This document shows positions 35,078 to 44,142 of a stretch of DNA of 64,000 nucleotides, piece by piece. Source of the stretch: Pseudomonas batumici (GTDB lineage Bacteria; Pseudomonadota; Gammaproteobacteria; Pseudomonadales; Pseudomonadaceae); assembly GCF_000820515.1 (NCBI RefSeq), contig NZ_JXDG01000058.1, forward strand, positions 124,001-188,000. Direction: 5' to 3'. Position 1 is the first letter of the stretch. Each line of letters opens with the position of its first letter. The notes under the pieces are model-generated. The model was not told the DNA's origin, did no database searches, and worked only from the letters and a program-made list of their open reading frames with translations. Both the position numbers and the translations under genes were made by a program.

Positions 35078-37096
35078 TTAAGCCTTTTCCAGCGAAGATT
35101 CGACACGGGTGGCAGGAGTCACTTTCGCGGCCGCCAGCACCTTGTGCTGCTCGGCTTCGATGCGCTCGATGACGTCCACTGGCACCATGTAACCCTGATC
35201 ATCACGCGCGGCGTGGATGATGAAATAGATCACGGTACCGGCCAGGCCGGCGATGGCCATCCACCAGATGTGCCAGATCATCGCGAAACCGAAGACGGTC
35301 AGCAGGGCACCCATGACCAGACCGGTCGCGGTGTTGTTCGGCATGTGGATCGGCTGGTAGCGCTTGGGCACCGAGTAGGCCGTACCGTTTTCCTTGGCTT
35401 CGGTGAACGCGTCGACCACATCGGCTTTCGGCAGTTCGGCGAAGTTGTAGAACGGCGGTGGCGAGGAAGTCGACCATTCCAGGGTGTGGCCGTTCCATGG
35501 GTCGCCGGTGACGTCCAGGTTCTGCTTGCGATCACGCACGCTGACGTAGATCTGGATCAGTTGCGAAGCGATACCGAAGGCAATCAGGACCGCGCCGAAC
35601 AGTGCCACGTACAGGTAAGGCACCCACTCAGGGTTGGTACTGGCGTTCAGGCGACGGGTCATGCCCATGAAGCCCAGTGCATAGAGCGGCATGAACGCGA
35701 CGAAGAAGCCGCTGATCCAGAACCAGAACGCGGCCTTGCCCCAACCTTCGTGCAGCTTGAAGCCGAACGCTTTCGGGAACCAGAAGCTGAAGCCGGCGAT
35801 GTAACCGAATACCGCACCGCCGATGATCACGTTGTGGAAGTGCGCGATCACGAACAGGCTGTTGTGCAGGACGAAGTCGGCACCCGGAACGGCCAGCAGT
35901 ACGCCGGTCATGCCACCGATGGCGAAGGTCACCATGAAGCCCAGGGTCCAGAGCACCTGGCTGGTGAAGCGCAGACGACCACGGTAGATGGTGAACAGCC
36001 AGTTGAACAGCTTCACACCCGTCGGGATCGAGATCAGCATCGTCGCCAAACCGAAGAAGGCGTTGACGTTGGCACCCGAACCCATGGTGAAGAAGTGGTG
36101 CAGCCAAACCATGAAGCCCAGCACCGAGATCGCGCCACTGGCGTAGATCATCGAGTGGTGGCCGAACAGTTTCTTGCCGGAGAAGGTCGAGATGACTTCG
36201 GAGAAGACCCCGAACGCCGGCAGGATCAGGATGTACACCTCGGGGTGACCCCAGGCCCAGAACAGGTTGACGTACATCATCGGATTCCCACCCAGTTCAT
36301 TGGTGAAAATGTGGAAATCCATGTAGCGGTCAAGCGTCAGCAAAGCAAGGGTAGCGGTCAGGATCGGGAACGAAGCGACGATCAGCACGTTGGCCCAGGT
36401 GCAGGTCCAGGTGAAGATCGGCATGTCCATCAGCTTCATGCCAGGGGTACGCATTTTCAGCACGGTGGCCAGGAAGTTCACCCCGGTCAACGTCGTACCC
36501 AGCCCTGATAGCTGTAGCGCCCAGATATAGTAATCCACCCCCACGCCCGGACTGTATTGCAGGCCCGACAGCGGCGGATAGGCCACCCAACCGGTCTTGG
36601 CGAATTCGCCGACACCCAGGGAAACGTTGATCAGCACCACGCCGGAGACCAGCAGCCAGAAGCTCAGGGAGTTCAGGAACGGGTAGGCCACGTCACGCGC
36701 ACCGATCTGCAGCGGCACGACGATGTTCATCAGGCCGGTGAAGAAAGGCATCGCCATGAAGATGATCATGATCACACCGTGGGCGGTGAAGATCTGGTCA
36801 TAGTGGTGAGGCGGCAGGTAGCCAGGGGAACCCTCGGTGGCCATGGCCAGCTGGGTACGCATCATGATGGCGTCGGAGAAACCGCGCAGCAGCATGACCA
36901 TGGCCACGACGATGTACATGACACCGATTTTCTTGTGGTCGACGGAGGTCAACCACTCGGTCCACAGGTAGGTCCACTTCTTGAAGTAGGTGATCGCCGC
37001 GAACAACGCCAGACCACCGACCGCGATCATGGCAAGGGTCACCATGACAATCGGCTCGTGGAACGGGACCGCGTCCCAACTTAATTTACCAAACAT
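35078..37096 (-). CDS. cyoB: Cytochrome bo3 ubiquinol oxidase subunit I
   Basis: The 672-residue haem-copper oxidase subunit I has about fifteen helices. Ligand-bearing stretches are visible: TAHGVIMIIFMAMPFF (haem b His), WAWGHPEVYILILPAFG with the His-Tyr cross-link pair, HHFFTMG, and VIAHFHNVIIGG (haem o3 and b histidines). It reduces O2 with ubiquinol and pumps protons. It starts 3 bp after the cyoA stop. Confidence 0.96.
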   Translation of the reverse strand: MFGKLSWDAVPFHEPIVMVTLAMIAVGGLALFAAITYFKKWTYLWTEWLTSVDHKKIGVMYIVVAMVMLLRGFSDAIMMRTQLAMATEGSPGYLPPHHYDQIFTAHGVIMIIFMAMPFFTGLMNIVVPLQIGARDVAYPFLNSLSFWLLVSGVVLINVSLGVGEFAKTGWVAYPPLSGLQYSPGVGVDYYIWALQLSGLGTTLTGVNFLATVLKMRTPGMKLMDMPIFTWTCTWANVLIVASFPILTATLALLTLDRYMDFHIFTNELGGNPMMYVNLFWAWGHPEVYILILPAFGVFSEVISTFSGKKLFGHHSMIYASGAISVLGFMVWLHHFFTMGSGANVNAFFGLATMLISIPTGVKLFNWLFTIYRGRLRFTSQVLWTLGFMVTFAIGGMTGVLLAVPGADFVLHNSLFVIAHFHNVIIGGAVFGYIAGFSFWFPKAFGFKLHEGWGKAAFWFWISGFFVAFMPLYALGFMGMTRRLNASTNPEWVPYLYVALFGAVLIAFGIASQLIQIYVSVRDRKQNLDVTGDPWNGHTLEWSTSSPPPFYNFAELPKADVVDAFTEAKENGTAYSVPKRYQPIHMPNNTATGLVMGALLTVFGFAMIWHIWWMAIAGLAGTVIYFIIHAARDDQGYMVPVDVIERIEAEQHKVLAAAKVTPATRVESSLEKA

Positions 37097-37099
37097 CGT

Positions 37100-38038
37100 T
37101 TACTCCTCTGCCCCGGCAGCTGAATGCGAACTCATGTCCATCCCTTCCGATGCGGCCACTTCTTTCTTCTCGTGCTCGACCGGCTTGCCTGGTTTCATCC
37201 CTTCGTACTTGTCGACGATGGTCTGGAACAGGTTCGGCGTAACGGTGGAATAAAGCTCGACCGGATTGTCTTGGCTTGGCTTGGAAAGGGCTGCGTATTC
37301 AGCTTGTTCAAGCTGTTTAGGTGCCTTCTTGACCTCAGCTACCCAGGCATCGAAATCCGCCTGGCTGGTTGCGGTCGCTTTGAATTTCATACCGGTGAAG
37401 CCGGCGCCGCTGTAGTTGGCGGAAATCCCTTCGTACTCATGATTCTCGTTGGAGATCAGGTGCAGCTTGGTCTGCATGCCGGCCATCGCGTAGATCTGAC
37501 CGCCCAGGCCCGGGATGAAGAACGAGTTCATCACGCTGTCGGAAGTGATCTTGAAGTTCACCGGGGTCTTGGCCGGGAAGACCAGCTTGTTGACGGTGGC
37601 GATACCCTGTTCCGGGTAGATGAACAGCCACTTCCAGTCCAGGGCGACCACTTCGACGGTGATCGGCTTGACGTCGGATTCCAGCGGACGATAAGGGTCC
37701 AGGGCGTGGGTCGACTTGTAGGTCACGATGCCCAGGAACAGGATGATGATCGCGGGAACAGCCCAGATCACGATTTCGATCTTGGTCGAGTGGTTCCATT
37801 TTGGCGCGTAGGTGGCGTCCTTGTTCGACGCGCGGTATTTCCAGGCGAAGGCCAGGGTCATGAAGATAACCGGCACCACGACCAACAGCATCAGCAGCGT
37901 AGCGGTGATGATCAGGTTACGTTCGTCCAGGCCCACCTGACCCTTCGGGTCGAGCAAGGTCATGTTGCACCCTCCCAGCAACAACGTGCCGAGCAGCGGC
38001 AATAAGCCTAAGAATCTGGGATACCTTGTTTTACTCAT
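37100..38038 (-). CDS. cyoA: Cytochrome bo3 ubiquinol oxidase subunit II
   Basis: The 312-residue lipoprotein has lipobox LLGGC (Cys at about residue 25), two membrane helices, and a periplasmic cupredoxin-like domain (VVALDWKWLFIYPEQGIATV, NSFFIPGLGGQIYAMAGMQT). It lacks Cu-A ligands, as expected for a quinol oxidase. The ATG at 38038 has AGAGG about 7 nt upstream; the longer frame to 38167 lacks a signal peptide at its start. First gene of the operon. Confidence 0.95.
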   Translation of the reverse strand: MSKTRYPRFLGLLPLLGTLLLGGCNMTLLDPKGQVGLDERNLIITATLLMLLVVVPVIFMTLAFAWKYRASNKDATYAPKWNHSTKIEIVIWAVPAIIILFLGIVTYKSTHALDPYRPLESDVKPITVEVVALDWKWLFIYPEQGIATVNKLVFPAKTPVNFKITSDSVMNSFFIPGLGGQIYAMAGMQTKLHLISNENHEYEGISANYSGAGFTGMKFKATATSQADFDAWVAEVKKAPKQLEQAEYAALSKPSQDNPVELYSTVTPNLFQTIVDKYEGMKPGKPVEHEKKEVAASEGMDMSSHSAAGAEE

Positions 38039-38782
38039 CTCACGACCTCTAAAGCAGCTTGCGCAATGCAGTTGGGTTTCGATAGCCAACACTTCACCCT
38101 GCCAAGGGTTGGCAATTTTTTCCGATTGAATAAGGGCCTGTCCGTCGCGCCAATCGCTGATCGGCACCTCTGGAACGGGCGTGAGTTCTTATTCGATTTC
38201 TTGGGTCATAGGCCTTTTTACAGACCAATTCCATTTGGTGCGGATACTTGGAAAGACTGCCAGCACCTGGGGCCGCATAGCGCCCTTGCGCCCTTCGACC
38301 GCCCTATTGCGCTCAGGCAGCGCGGCGCCGGACATTCAGTGCGGCGATTGTAGTGAGGTCGCGTTTTATAAACCACGTCTCATCCTGAAATATTTTTTAT
38401 CAATTCAGGCAACAATCATTAACTGTTTTTGCAACGATCGTGAATTGTATCGATTTTCATTCTCAACAAAAAGCTGTGATCTTTTCTTTTGTCGGACAAC
38501 TGATCCGCCCCGAAAGCGCCGCGCCGGGGCTTTTGAAAGAGGCTCTGGCCCAAGCATGACGGGGCGTTGGGTGGGTATCCGGGGGGTGTCGAGGCCGCCT
38601 CGGCAAACCGTCGATGCCGGGAGGGAGGAAGGGAACTTTTTCGAGAATGGCTGTCAATCAGAAGATGACATCGAGGTCCGAAACCGCGGGTGCGACCGCT
38701 GCGACGTGACAATATGTCGCACTTTTTTCACCCCTCTTATTGCCCCGCATCAGGGTGTCTTTCAGCAGGTTTGGCGGACACG
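38039..38782. other. Long non-coding gap before cyoA, with two plus-strand terminator-like hairpins
   Basis: This 740-bp stretch separates cyoA from dsbB and should hold the cyo promoter. No protein-like frame is convincing. Two hairpins have T-tails on the plus strand only: GCCCCG...CGGGGCTTTTG (near 38508-38535) and TGCGAC-N10-GTCGCA-C-TTTTTT (38700-38728). CCTGAA-N14-TTCAGG at 38384-38409 is a further inverted repeat in AT-rich DNA. A short plus-strand RNA is possible but unproven. Confidence 0.5.
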
Positions 38783-38821
38783 AAAACGCCCCGACCTTGT
38801 ACAAAGAATCGGGGCGTTTTT
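38783..38821. terminator. Bidirectional terminator downstream of dsbB
   Basis: A 12-bp perfect stem (AAAACGCCCCGA / TCGGGGCGTTTT) with a 14-base loop and T-runs on both strands, 20 bp after the dsbB stop. Confidence 0.85.
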
Positions 38822-38841
38822 GCAAGGACCAGACGCAGGAA

Positions 38842-39351
38842 TCAGCGGCTTTTCCGGCGATTGCGGTAGATACCCACCGGCACCAGCAGCACCGTCAGCA
38901 CGAAGGCCACCAACGCCCACTGCGCCAGGGACAGACCCAGCACCGGCGGGTACGGTGTTTCGCAGAAACCCTCGACCTGGAAGCCCAACGGGAAGATCGA
39001 CGCCAGGGGCAGGCCATCGACGATCGGTTGCAACACGTCGATGCCGCAGCTCACCGCCGGGTTGGCCTGGATATAGACATGCCGGCCCGCCGCAATGATG
39101 CCGCCGACGGCACTGAGCCATACCAGCACTTCCAGCACCGTGAGGCTGCGCGTGGTGCGCATGGACGCGCCGATAAAGGCGAAGAGCGCAATGAACAGCA
39201 AGGCGTAGCGCTGCAGGATACACAACGGGCAAGGCAGTTCGCCCAGCACCACCTGCATGTACAACGCGCCGCCGATCAAGGCGAGGCAGATCAGCCCCAG
39301 CAGGACCAGGAAGCGCTTTTCCCGTCCCAGCCGCATCATTTCGTCAGTCAT
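38842..39351 (-). CDS. dsbB: Disulfide bond formation protein DsbB
   Basis: The 169-residue inner-membrane protein has four helices and the two essential cysteine pairs: CPLC in GELPCPLCILQRYALL, and Cys in AVSCGIDVLQ with Cys in EGFCETPYP. It reoxidises DsbA and passes electrons to quinone. The ATG at 39351 (MTDEMMRLGREKRF) has GGGA 6 nt upstream, and the longer frame to 39432 adds no membrane segment. Quinone coupling relates it loosely to the cyo operon next door, but it has its own terminator. Confidence 0.93.
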   Translation of the reverse strand: MTDEMMRLGREKRFLVLLGLICLALIGGALYMQVVLGELPCPLCILQRYALLFIALFAFIGASMRTTRSLTVLEVLVWLSAVGGIIAAGRHVYIQANPAVSCGIDVLQPIVDGLPLASIFPLGFQVEGFCETPYPPVLGLSLAQWALVAFVLTVLLVPVGIYRNRRKSR

Positions 39352-39704
39352 CCTGTTTCCCTTAGACTCGTTGTTGGATCGGCCAGAGGGCAGCGCAACA
39401 CGCTGCGTCATCAGACCGAGATTGTGTCCCATAGGCCCATGGGTCGCGATCCGACCGTTTCAACCCGACGGACATTCGTTACCGGCAAGTCTACACGTTG
39501 ACCATGACCTTTGAGCGTATTGAACACACCACGCCAGTGTCCGCGGGAGTATGGGTAAACCACCACAGGATCGCCGACAATGATCGGCGAATTAACGACA
39601 AACCGATTAAACCGGGATTAACGCGCCCGGGGATTTTTATCCATCCGCGCAATCCCTGATCCCGACAGCCGTGGAGGATGCGCCTGCCACGGCTGTCTCG
39701 CAGG
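39352..39704. other. Intergenic region between hmp 3' end and dsbB
   Basis: The 353-bp gap holds an 11-bp perfect hairpin, GACAGCCGTGG...CCACGGCTGTC (39664-39697), 7 bp after the hmp stop. It probably marks the end of hmp mRNA, although it has no T-tail. The rest should contain the dsbB promoter. No gene is seen. Confidence 0.55.
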
Positions 39705-40886
39705 TTACTCCAGCGCCGCGGCCGGGCCGAAGAACTCATACCGGCTCTGCTTCTCCGGCACCCCCAGGGCTTTCAAGTGACGCTTGATCGCGCCCATGAA
39801 CCCCTTGGGTCCGAGGAAGTAGGCATCCAGGTCACGTTCCTGCGGCAACCACTCGCCCAACTGTTCCTGGCTCAGCAAGCCGACCTTGTCCGCCGGCGGG
39901 CTCACGCCGTCATCCTCGGCATAGCAATAGAAGCGCTTGAGTTGCGGATGGCGCTCGGCCAGGCCATCGACCCAGTCACGGAAAGCATGCACCTGGCCAT
40001 TGCGCGCGCAGTGGATAAAGTGCACCGGCCGCTCGCTCGCCAAGGCGGCTTCAAGCATCGGCAAGGTAGGTGTGATGCCGACCCCGCCGCTGATCAACAC
40101 CAGCGGCTTGTCGCTGGCCGCCAGGGTGAACTCGCCCGCCGGCGGGAACAGCTCCAGGGTGGCGCCGACCGCCAGTTGGTCGTGCAGGTAGTTCGACACC
40201 CGCCCCCCCGCCTCGCGCTTGACGCTGATCCGGTACTGCCCGGCCTTCGCCAGCGCCGAGAGCGAGTAGTTGCGCCGCACCTCTTCGCCATCGATGACCA
40301 GTTTCATGCCGATGTACTGCCCGGGCGTGAACGCCAGGATCGGTTGGCCGTCCACCGGTTCGAAGTAGAACGAGGTGATTTCCAGGCTTTCCTCGACCTT
40401 GGCCGCGACCTTGAACAGACGGGCACCGCGCCAGCCGCCGGGCGCCAGGGCCTTCTCGTCATAGATCGCGGCTTCGGCACCGATCAGGATGTCGGCCAAC
40501 TGGTTGTAGGCCGCGCCCCAGGCAGCGATCACCTCGGGGGTGGCGATTTCATCGCCGAGCACTTCACGGATGGCCCGCAGCAGACAAGTGCCGACAATCG
40601 GGTAATGCTCCGGAAGGATCTGCAGCGCGACGTGCTTGTTGATGATCTTGGCCACCAGATCGCCCAACTGGTCGAGCTGATCGATATGCCGGGCATACAT
40701 CAACACACCGTTGGCCAGGGCCCGGGGCTGGTCGCCGCTGGACTGGTGGGCCTGGTTGAACAACGGGCGCACCTCCGGATACTCGGACAGCATCATCCGA
40801 TAGAAGTGAGTGATCAGCGCCTCGCCGCCGCTTTCCAGCAGCGGGACAGTCGATTTGACGATGGCACGGTCTTGAACGCTCAGCAT
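39705..40886 (-). CDS. hmp: Flavohaemoglobin (nitric oxide dioxygenase)
   Basis: The 393-residue three-domain protein has a globin domain (residues 1-140) with proximal His85, distal Tyr29 and Gln53, and Tyr95. An FAD domain (about 150-260) follows with RNYSLS, and then an NAD(P)H domain with GVGITPTLPML. It oxidises NO to nitrate using O2 and NAD(P)H. In Pseudomonas the gene is also called fhp and is activated by the NorR-like FhpR. The divergent norR, the two NorR-type boxes and a sigma-54-like promoter between them support that control here. Confidence 0.96.
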   Translation of the reverse strand: MLSVQDRAIVKSTVPLLESGGEALITHFYRMMLSEYPEVRPLFNQAHQSSGDQPRALANGVLMYARHIDQLDQLGDLVAKIINKHVALQILPEHYPIVGTCLLRAIREVLGDEIATPEVIAAWGAAYNQLADILIGAEAAIYDEKALAPGGWRGARLFKVAAKVEESLEITSFYFEPVDGQPILAFTPGQYIGMKLVIDGEEVRRNYSLSALAKAGQYRISVKREAGGRVSNYLHDQLAVGATLELFPPAGEFTLAASDKPLVLISGGVGITPTLPMLEAALASERPVHFIHCARNGQVHAFRDWVDGLAERHPQLKRFYCYAEDDGVSPPADKVGLLSQEQLGEWLPQERDLDAYFLGPKGFMGAIKRHLKALGVPEKQSRYEFFGPAAALE

Positions 40887-40919
40887 GGGTCAACTCCTGG
40901 GTGTGAGGTTTGATCTGAA

Positions 40920-40933
40920 TTGACCTGTATCAA
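40920..40933. promoter_or_regulatory. ANR/FNR-like box near the hmp promoter
   Basis: TTGA-CCTGTA-TCAA matches the ANR/FNR half-sites TTGA-N6-TCAA. It lies 34 bp upstream of the hmp start and abuts the predicted sigma-54 -12 element, so an FNR-type protein bound here would probably block rather than activate. Its use is uncertain. Confidence 0.4.
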
Positions 40934-40949
40934 TCACACTCCATGCCAA
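40933..40949 (-). promoter_or_regulatory. Sigma-54-like promoter of hmp
   Basis: On the minus strand TTGGCATGGAGTGTGAT has GG and G(A) separated by 10 bases, close to the TTGGCACG-N4-TTGC consensus; the expected -12 GC is GA. A start about 12 bp on would give a leader of about 35 nt. NorR-family activators need sigma-54, which supports the call. Confidence 0.55.
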
Positions 40950-40989
40950 AATTAAAAACCTTATAAATCAATTAGTTAAAATAATGTTA

Positions 40990-41026
40990 GTCATAAAGAC
41001 CACAAGCACTTTATAGTCATTCTGAC
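40990..41026. promoter_or_regulatory. Two NorR-type binding sites
   Basis: GTCATTCTGAC (41016-41026) is a perfect GTCA-N3-TGAC NorR core, and GTCATAAAGAC (40990-41000) matches GT-N7-AC. They are 15 bp apart between the divergent genes, 40-95 bp upstream of the predicted sigma-54 promoter, the usual enhancer position. Confidence 0.75.
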
Positions 41027-41041
41027 ACCACAGGAGTCAAT

Positions 41042-42592
41042 ATGACTGCAAAACTCTTGCTGACCACCCTGCTGCCGCTGGTCTCGGATCTCTCACGGGA
41101 GCTGCCGGAAAGCGAACGCTATCGACGCCTGCTCGAAGCCATGCGCGCCCTGCTGCCCTGTGACGCCGCCGCGCTGCTGCGCCTGGACGGCGAGTGGCTG
41201 GTGCCGCTGGCCGTCGATGGCCTGAGCACCGACACCCTCGGTCGGCGCTTCAAAGTCAGCGAGCATCCGCGTTTCCAGATCCTGCTCGGCAGCCAAGGGC
41301 CGACCCGTTTCGACAGCGACACCGATCTGCCGGACCCCTACGACGGCCTGGTGGAGGGGTTGACCGAACACCTGGAGGTCCATGACTGCCTGGGCTGCCC
41401 GCTGTTCATCGATGAACGCCCCTGGGGCCTGCTGACCCTCGACGCCCTCGACCCGGAGCGTTTCGAACGGATCGAGCTCGATGCCCTGCAGGCCTTCGCC
41501 AGCCTCGCGGCGGCCACGGTCAATGCCGCCGAACGCATCGAACGCCTGGCGTTGCGCGTCGAGGACGAACACCAGCGCGCCGAACTCTATCGCCAGGCCA
41601 ACGGCCCGCAAAATCGCGAAATGATTGGCCAGAGCAAAGCCCACAAGCGCCTGGTGGAAGAGATCAACCTGGTGGGCGGCAGCGACCTGACGGTACTGAT
41701 CACCGGTGAAACCGGGGTCGGCAAGGAACTGGTCGCCCAGGCGATCCATGCCGCCTCGCCGCGGTCGGAAAAACCCATCATCAGCCTCAACTGTGCCGCC
41801 CTGCCGGATACCCTGGTGGAGAGCGAGTTGTTCGGTCACGTGCGCGGCGCCTTCACCGGCGCCGTGAGCGATCGCCGGGGCAAGTTCGAGCTGGCCAATG
41901 GCGGGACGCTGTTTCTCGATGAGGTCGGCGAGCTGTCGCTGACCGTCCAGGCAAAATTGCTCCGGGTGCTGCAAAGCGGCCAGCTGCAGCGATTGGGCTC
42001 GGACCGCGAGCATCAGGTGGATGTACGCCTGATCGCCGCCACCAACCGCGACCTGGCCGAAGAGGTGCGCAGCGGACGCTATCGCGCCGACTTCTACCAT
42101 CGCCTGAGCGTCTACCCGCTGCAAGTGCCGGCGCTGCGCGATCGCGGTCGCGATGTCCTGCTGTTGAGCGGTTTTTTCCTTGAGCAGAACCGCTCGCGCC
42201 TGGGCCTGGGCAGCTTGCGCCTGAGCCCGGATGCGCAGGCGGCGCTGCTGGCCTACAACTGGCCGGGCAACGTACGGGAACTGGAACACCTGATCGGGCG
42301 CAGCGCCTTGAAAGCCCTGGGCAATTGCCACGAACGGCCGAAGATCCTCAGCCTGAGCGCCGCCGATCTGGACTTGCCGACAGCGGCGGCAGAGCCCCCG
42401 GCAGCGCCACCCCCTGCCCCGCCGAGCCTGGAGAGCGGTGTCGAGCTGCGCCAGGCCACGGAAAACTACCAGCGGCAACTGATCAGCGCCTGCCTGGAGC
42501 GACACCAGCACAACTGGGCCAGCGCCGCCCGGGAACTGGGGCTGGACCGGGCCAACCTGGGGCGGATGGCGAAACGCCTGAACTTGAAGTAA
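41042..42592 (+). CDS. norR: NO-responsive sigma-54 activator NorR (FhpR)
   Basis: The 516-residue activator has a GAF domain (residues 1-170) that in NorR binds NO through a non-haem iron. An AAA+ domain (about 190-420) follows with Walker A TGETGVGKELVAQAIH, the sigma-54-contacting GAFTGA loop (HVRGAFTGAVSDRRG), Walker B TLFLDEVGEL and the arginine finger region. A Pro-rich linker leads to a Fis-type helix-turn-helix at the C-terminus (NWASAARELGLDRANLGRMA). It is divergent from hmp, its likely target. CAGGAG precedes the ATG. Confidence 0.93.
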   Translation: MTAKLLLTTLLPLVSDLSRELPESERYRRLLEAMRALLPCDAAALLRLDGEWLVPLAVDGLSTDTLGRRFKVSEHPRFQILLGSQGPTRFDSDTDLPDPYDGLVEGLTEHLEVHDCLGCPLFIDERPWGLLTLDALDPERFERIELDALQAFASLAAATVNAAERIERLALRVEDEHQRAELYRQANGPQNREMIGQSKAHKRLVEEINLVGGSDLTVLITGETGVGKELVAQAIHAASPRSEKPIISLNCAALPDTLVESELFGHVRGAFTGAVSDRRGKFELANGGTLFLDEVGELSLTVQAKLLRVLQSGQLQRLGSDREHQVDVRLIAATNRDLAEEVRSGRYRADFYHRLSVYPLQVPALRDRGRDVLLLSGFFLEQNRSRLGLGSLRLSPDAQAALLAYNWPGNVRELEHLIGRSALKALGNCHERPKILSLSAADLDLPTAAAEPPAAPPPAPPSLESGVELRQATENYQRQLISACLERHQHNWASAARELGLDRANLGRMAKRLNLK

Positions 42593-42710
42593 ACCTACGA
42601 GGGAGTTGTGCATGACGCCTAAAGCCCGCTCCTCTCGGGTCGATAACCCATCATCGAGAGCCGTTCAGGGTTAACCTGTCCCGGACCACCTTTTTCCACA
42701 GAAGGTTTCT

Positions 42711-43613
42711 ATGTCTTCCAACAAAGCCCGCGCAGACTCGCTGTCACTTCTGCTCTTTACCTTGCGCAGCGGCAAGCTGATGGCGATCAACCTGCTGAAA
42801 GTCAGTGAAATCATTCCTTGCCCGCCGCTGACCAAGCTGCCGGAGTCCCATCCCCACGTCAAAGGCATCGCCACCCTGCGCGGGGCTTCGCTGTCGGTGA
42901 TCGACCTGAGCCGCGCCATCGGCGAACGGCCCCTGGTGGACCCGGACGGCGGTTGCCTGATCGTCACCGATATCAGCCGTTCCAAACAGGGCCTGCATGT
43001 CCAGGCGGTGAGCAAGATCGTCCATTGCCTGACCACCGATATCCGCCCGCCACCCTACGGCTCCGGCGGCCCCAAGGCCTTTATCACCGGGGTGACCCAG
43101 GTCGACGGGACGCTGGTCCAGGTGCTGGATATCGAAAAGGTCATCCACGCCATCGCGCCGGTGCAGATCGACGTCACGCCGACCGAACTGAGCATGGAAG
43201 AAGCGGAAATCCTCGGCCATGCACGTATCCTGGTGATCGACGACAGCCAGGTGGCCCTGCAGCAATCGGTGCACACCCTGCGCAACCTCGGCCTGACCTG
43301 CCACACCGCCCGCAGCGCCAAGGACGCCATTGGTTGCCTGCTGGAGCTGCAAGGCACCGCCGAGCAGATCAACGTGGTGGTCTCCGACATCGAGATGTCC
43401 GAGATGGACGGCTACGCCTTCACCCGCACGGTGCGCGAAACCCCGGATTTCCAGGACCTCTATATCCTCCTGCATACCTCGCTGGACAGCGCCATGAACA
43501 GTGAAAAGGCCAGGCTGGCCGGGGCCAATGCGGTGCTGACCAAGTTTTCCTCGCCGGAACTGACCAAGTGCCTGATCCAGGCCGCCAGGACCGTCGCGGC
43601 CCAAGGGATCTGA
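42711..43613 (+). CDS. cheV: CheV-type chemotaxis coupling protein
   Basis: The 300-residue protein combines a CheW domain (residues 10-160; LLFTLRSGKLMAINLLKVSE, then HPHVKGIATLRGASLSVIDL) with a receiver domain (about 172-295). The receiver has the acidic pair in LVIDDSQ, the phospho-Asp in VVSDIEMSEMDG and Lys in LTKFSS. CheV couples receptors to CheA and helps adaptation. It is not in a che cluster; the GNAT gene starts one base after its stop. Confidence 0.92.
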   Translation: MSSNKARADSLSLLLFTLRSGKLMAINLLKVSEIIPCPPLTKLPESHPHVKGIATLRGASLSVIDLSRAIGERPLVDPDGGCLIVTDISRSKQGLHVQAVSKIVHCLTTDIRPPPYGSGGPKAFITGVTQVDGTLVQVLDIEKVIHAIAPVQIDVTPTELSMEEAEILGHARILVIDDSQVALQQSVHTLRNLGLTCHTARSAKDAIGCLLELQGTAEQINVVVSDIEMSEMDGYAFTRTVRETPDFQDLYILLHTSLDSAMNSEKARLAGANAVLTKFSSPELTKCLIQAARTVAAQGI

Positions 43614-43614
43614 A

Positions 43615-44106
43615 ATGTCGGACCGTCACTGCCAGTTGCTGCGAAAGGACCTCGACGACTTGCTGGACCTCCCCCAGTGGCCGACCGGTATCCGCGTGGG
43701 CGTGTTGCGAACGGACCTGATGGAACCGGTGCATGCCTTGCTGAAGCTGGGCTACCGGGACGGCGGCGGCAGCGTCGAAGGCTTCGCCGAGTGGCGCGAA
43801 CGCTTCATCAGCGACGCCGAATTCGATCCCTCGCTGTGCCTGATCGCCCTGGACGAGCATGGCCTGGTCGGTGTCGCCCTGTGCTGGACCAGCGCCTATA
43901 TCAAGGACCTGGTGGTGCATCCGCGTCGGCGCGCCCAAGGCCTCGGCCAGGCCTTGCTGCGCCAGGCCTTCAAGGTGTTCGCCTCGCGGGGCGAAGCCTT
44001 CGTCGATCTCAAGGTCATGGAGAACAACCTGGTCGCCAGGCGACTCTACGAGCGCGCCGGCATGCGCTTTATCGAACGCTATGAAGTCAGCCCGGCTCAG
44101 GCATAA
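43615..44106 (+). CDS. GNAT-family N-acetyltransferase
   Basis: The 163-residue protein has a GNAT fold with the acetyl-CoA-binding motif RRRAQGLGQALL (R/QxxGxG/A) and C-terminal NNLVARRLYERAGMRFIERY. The substrate is unknown. AAGGGA sits 6 nt before the ATG, and the gene follows cheV by one base, so they are probably co-transcribed. The functional link is unclear. Confidence 0.88.
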   Translation: MSDRHCQLLRKDLDDLLDLPQWPTGIRVGVLRTDLMEPVHALLKLGYRDGGGSVEGFAEWRERFISDAEFDPSLCLIALDEHGLVGVALCWTSAYIKDLVVHPRRRAQGLGQALLRQAFKVFASRGEAFVDLKVMENNLVARRLYERAGMRFIERYEVSPAQA

Positions 44107-44142
44107 TCCCCCCTTGCCCGCCGCCCTTGAAGGAGACCTGTC

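Noticed and set aside
33893..36508. An 871-codon plus-strand frame across cyoE-cyoB
   Set aside because: Antisense to the cyo operon. Its composition (Gln, His, Asp, Val) is that of a mirror frame, and it shows no domain.
38181..39098. A 305-codon plus-strand frame through the dsbB terminator
   Set aside because: It reads through a strong bidirectional terminator and antisense to dsbB; the Pro/Arg-rich translation is not protein-like.
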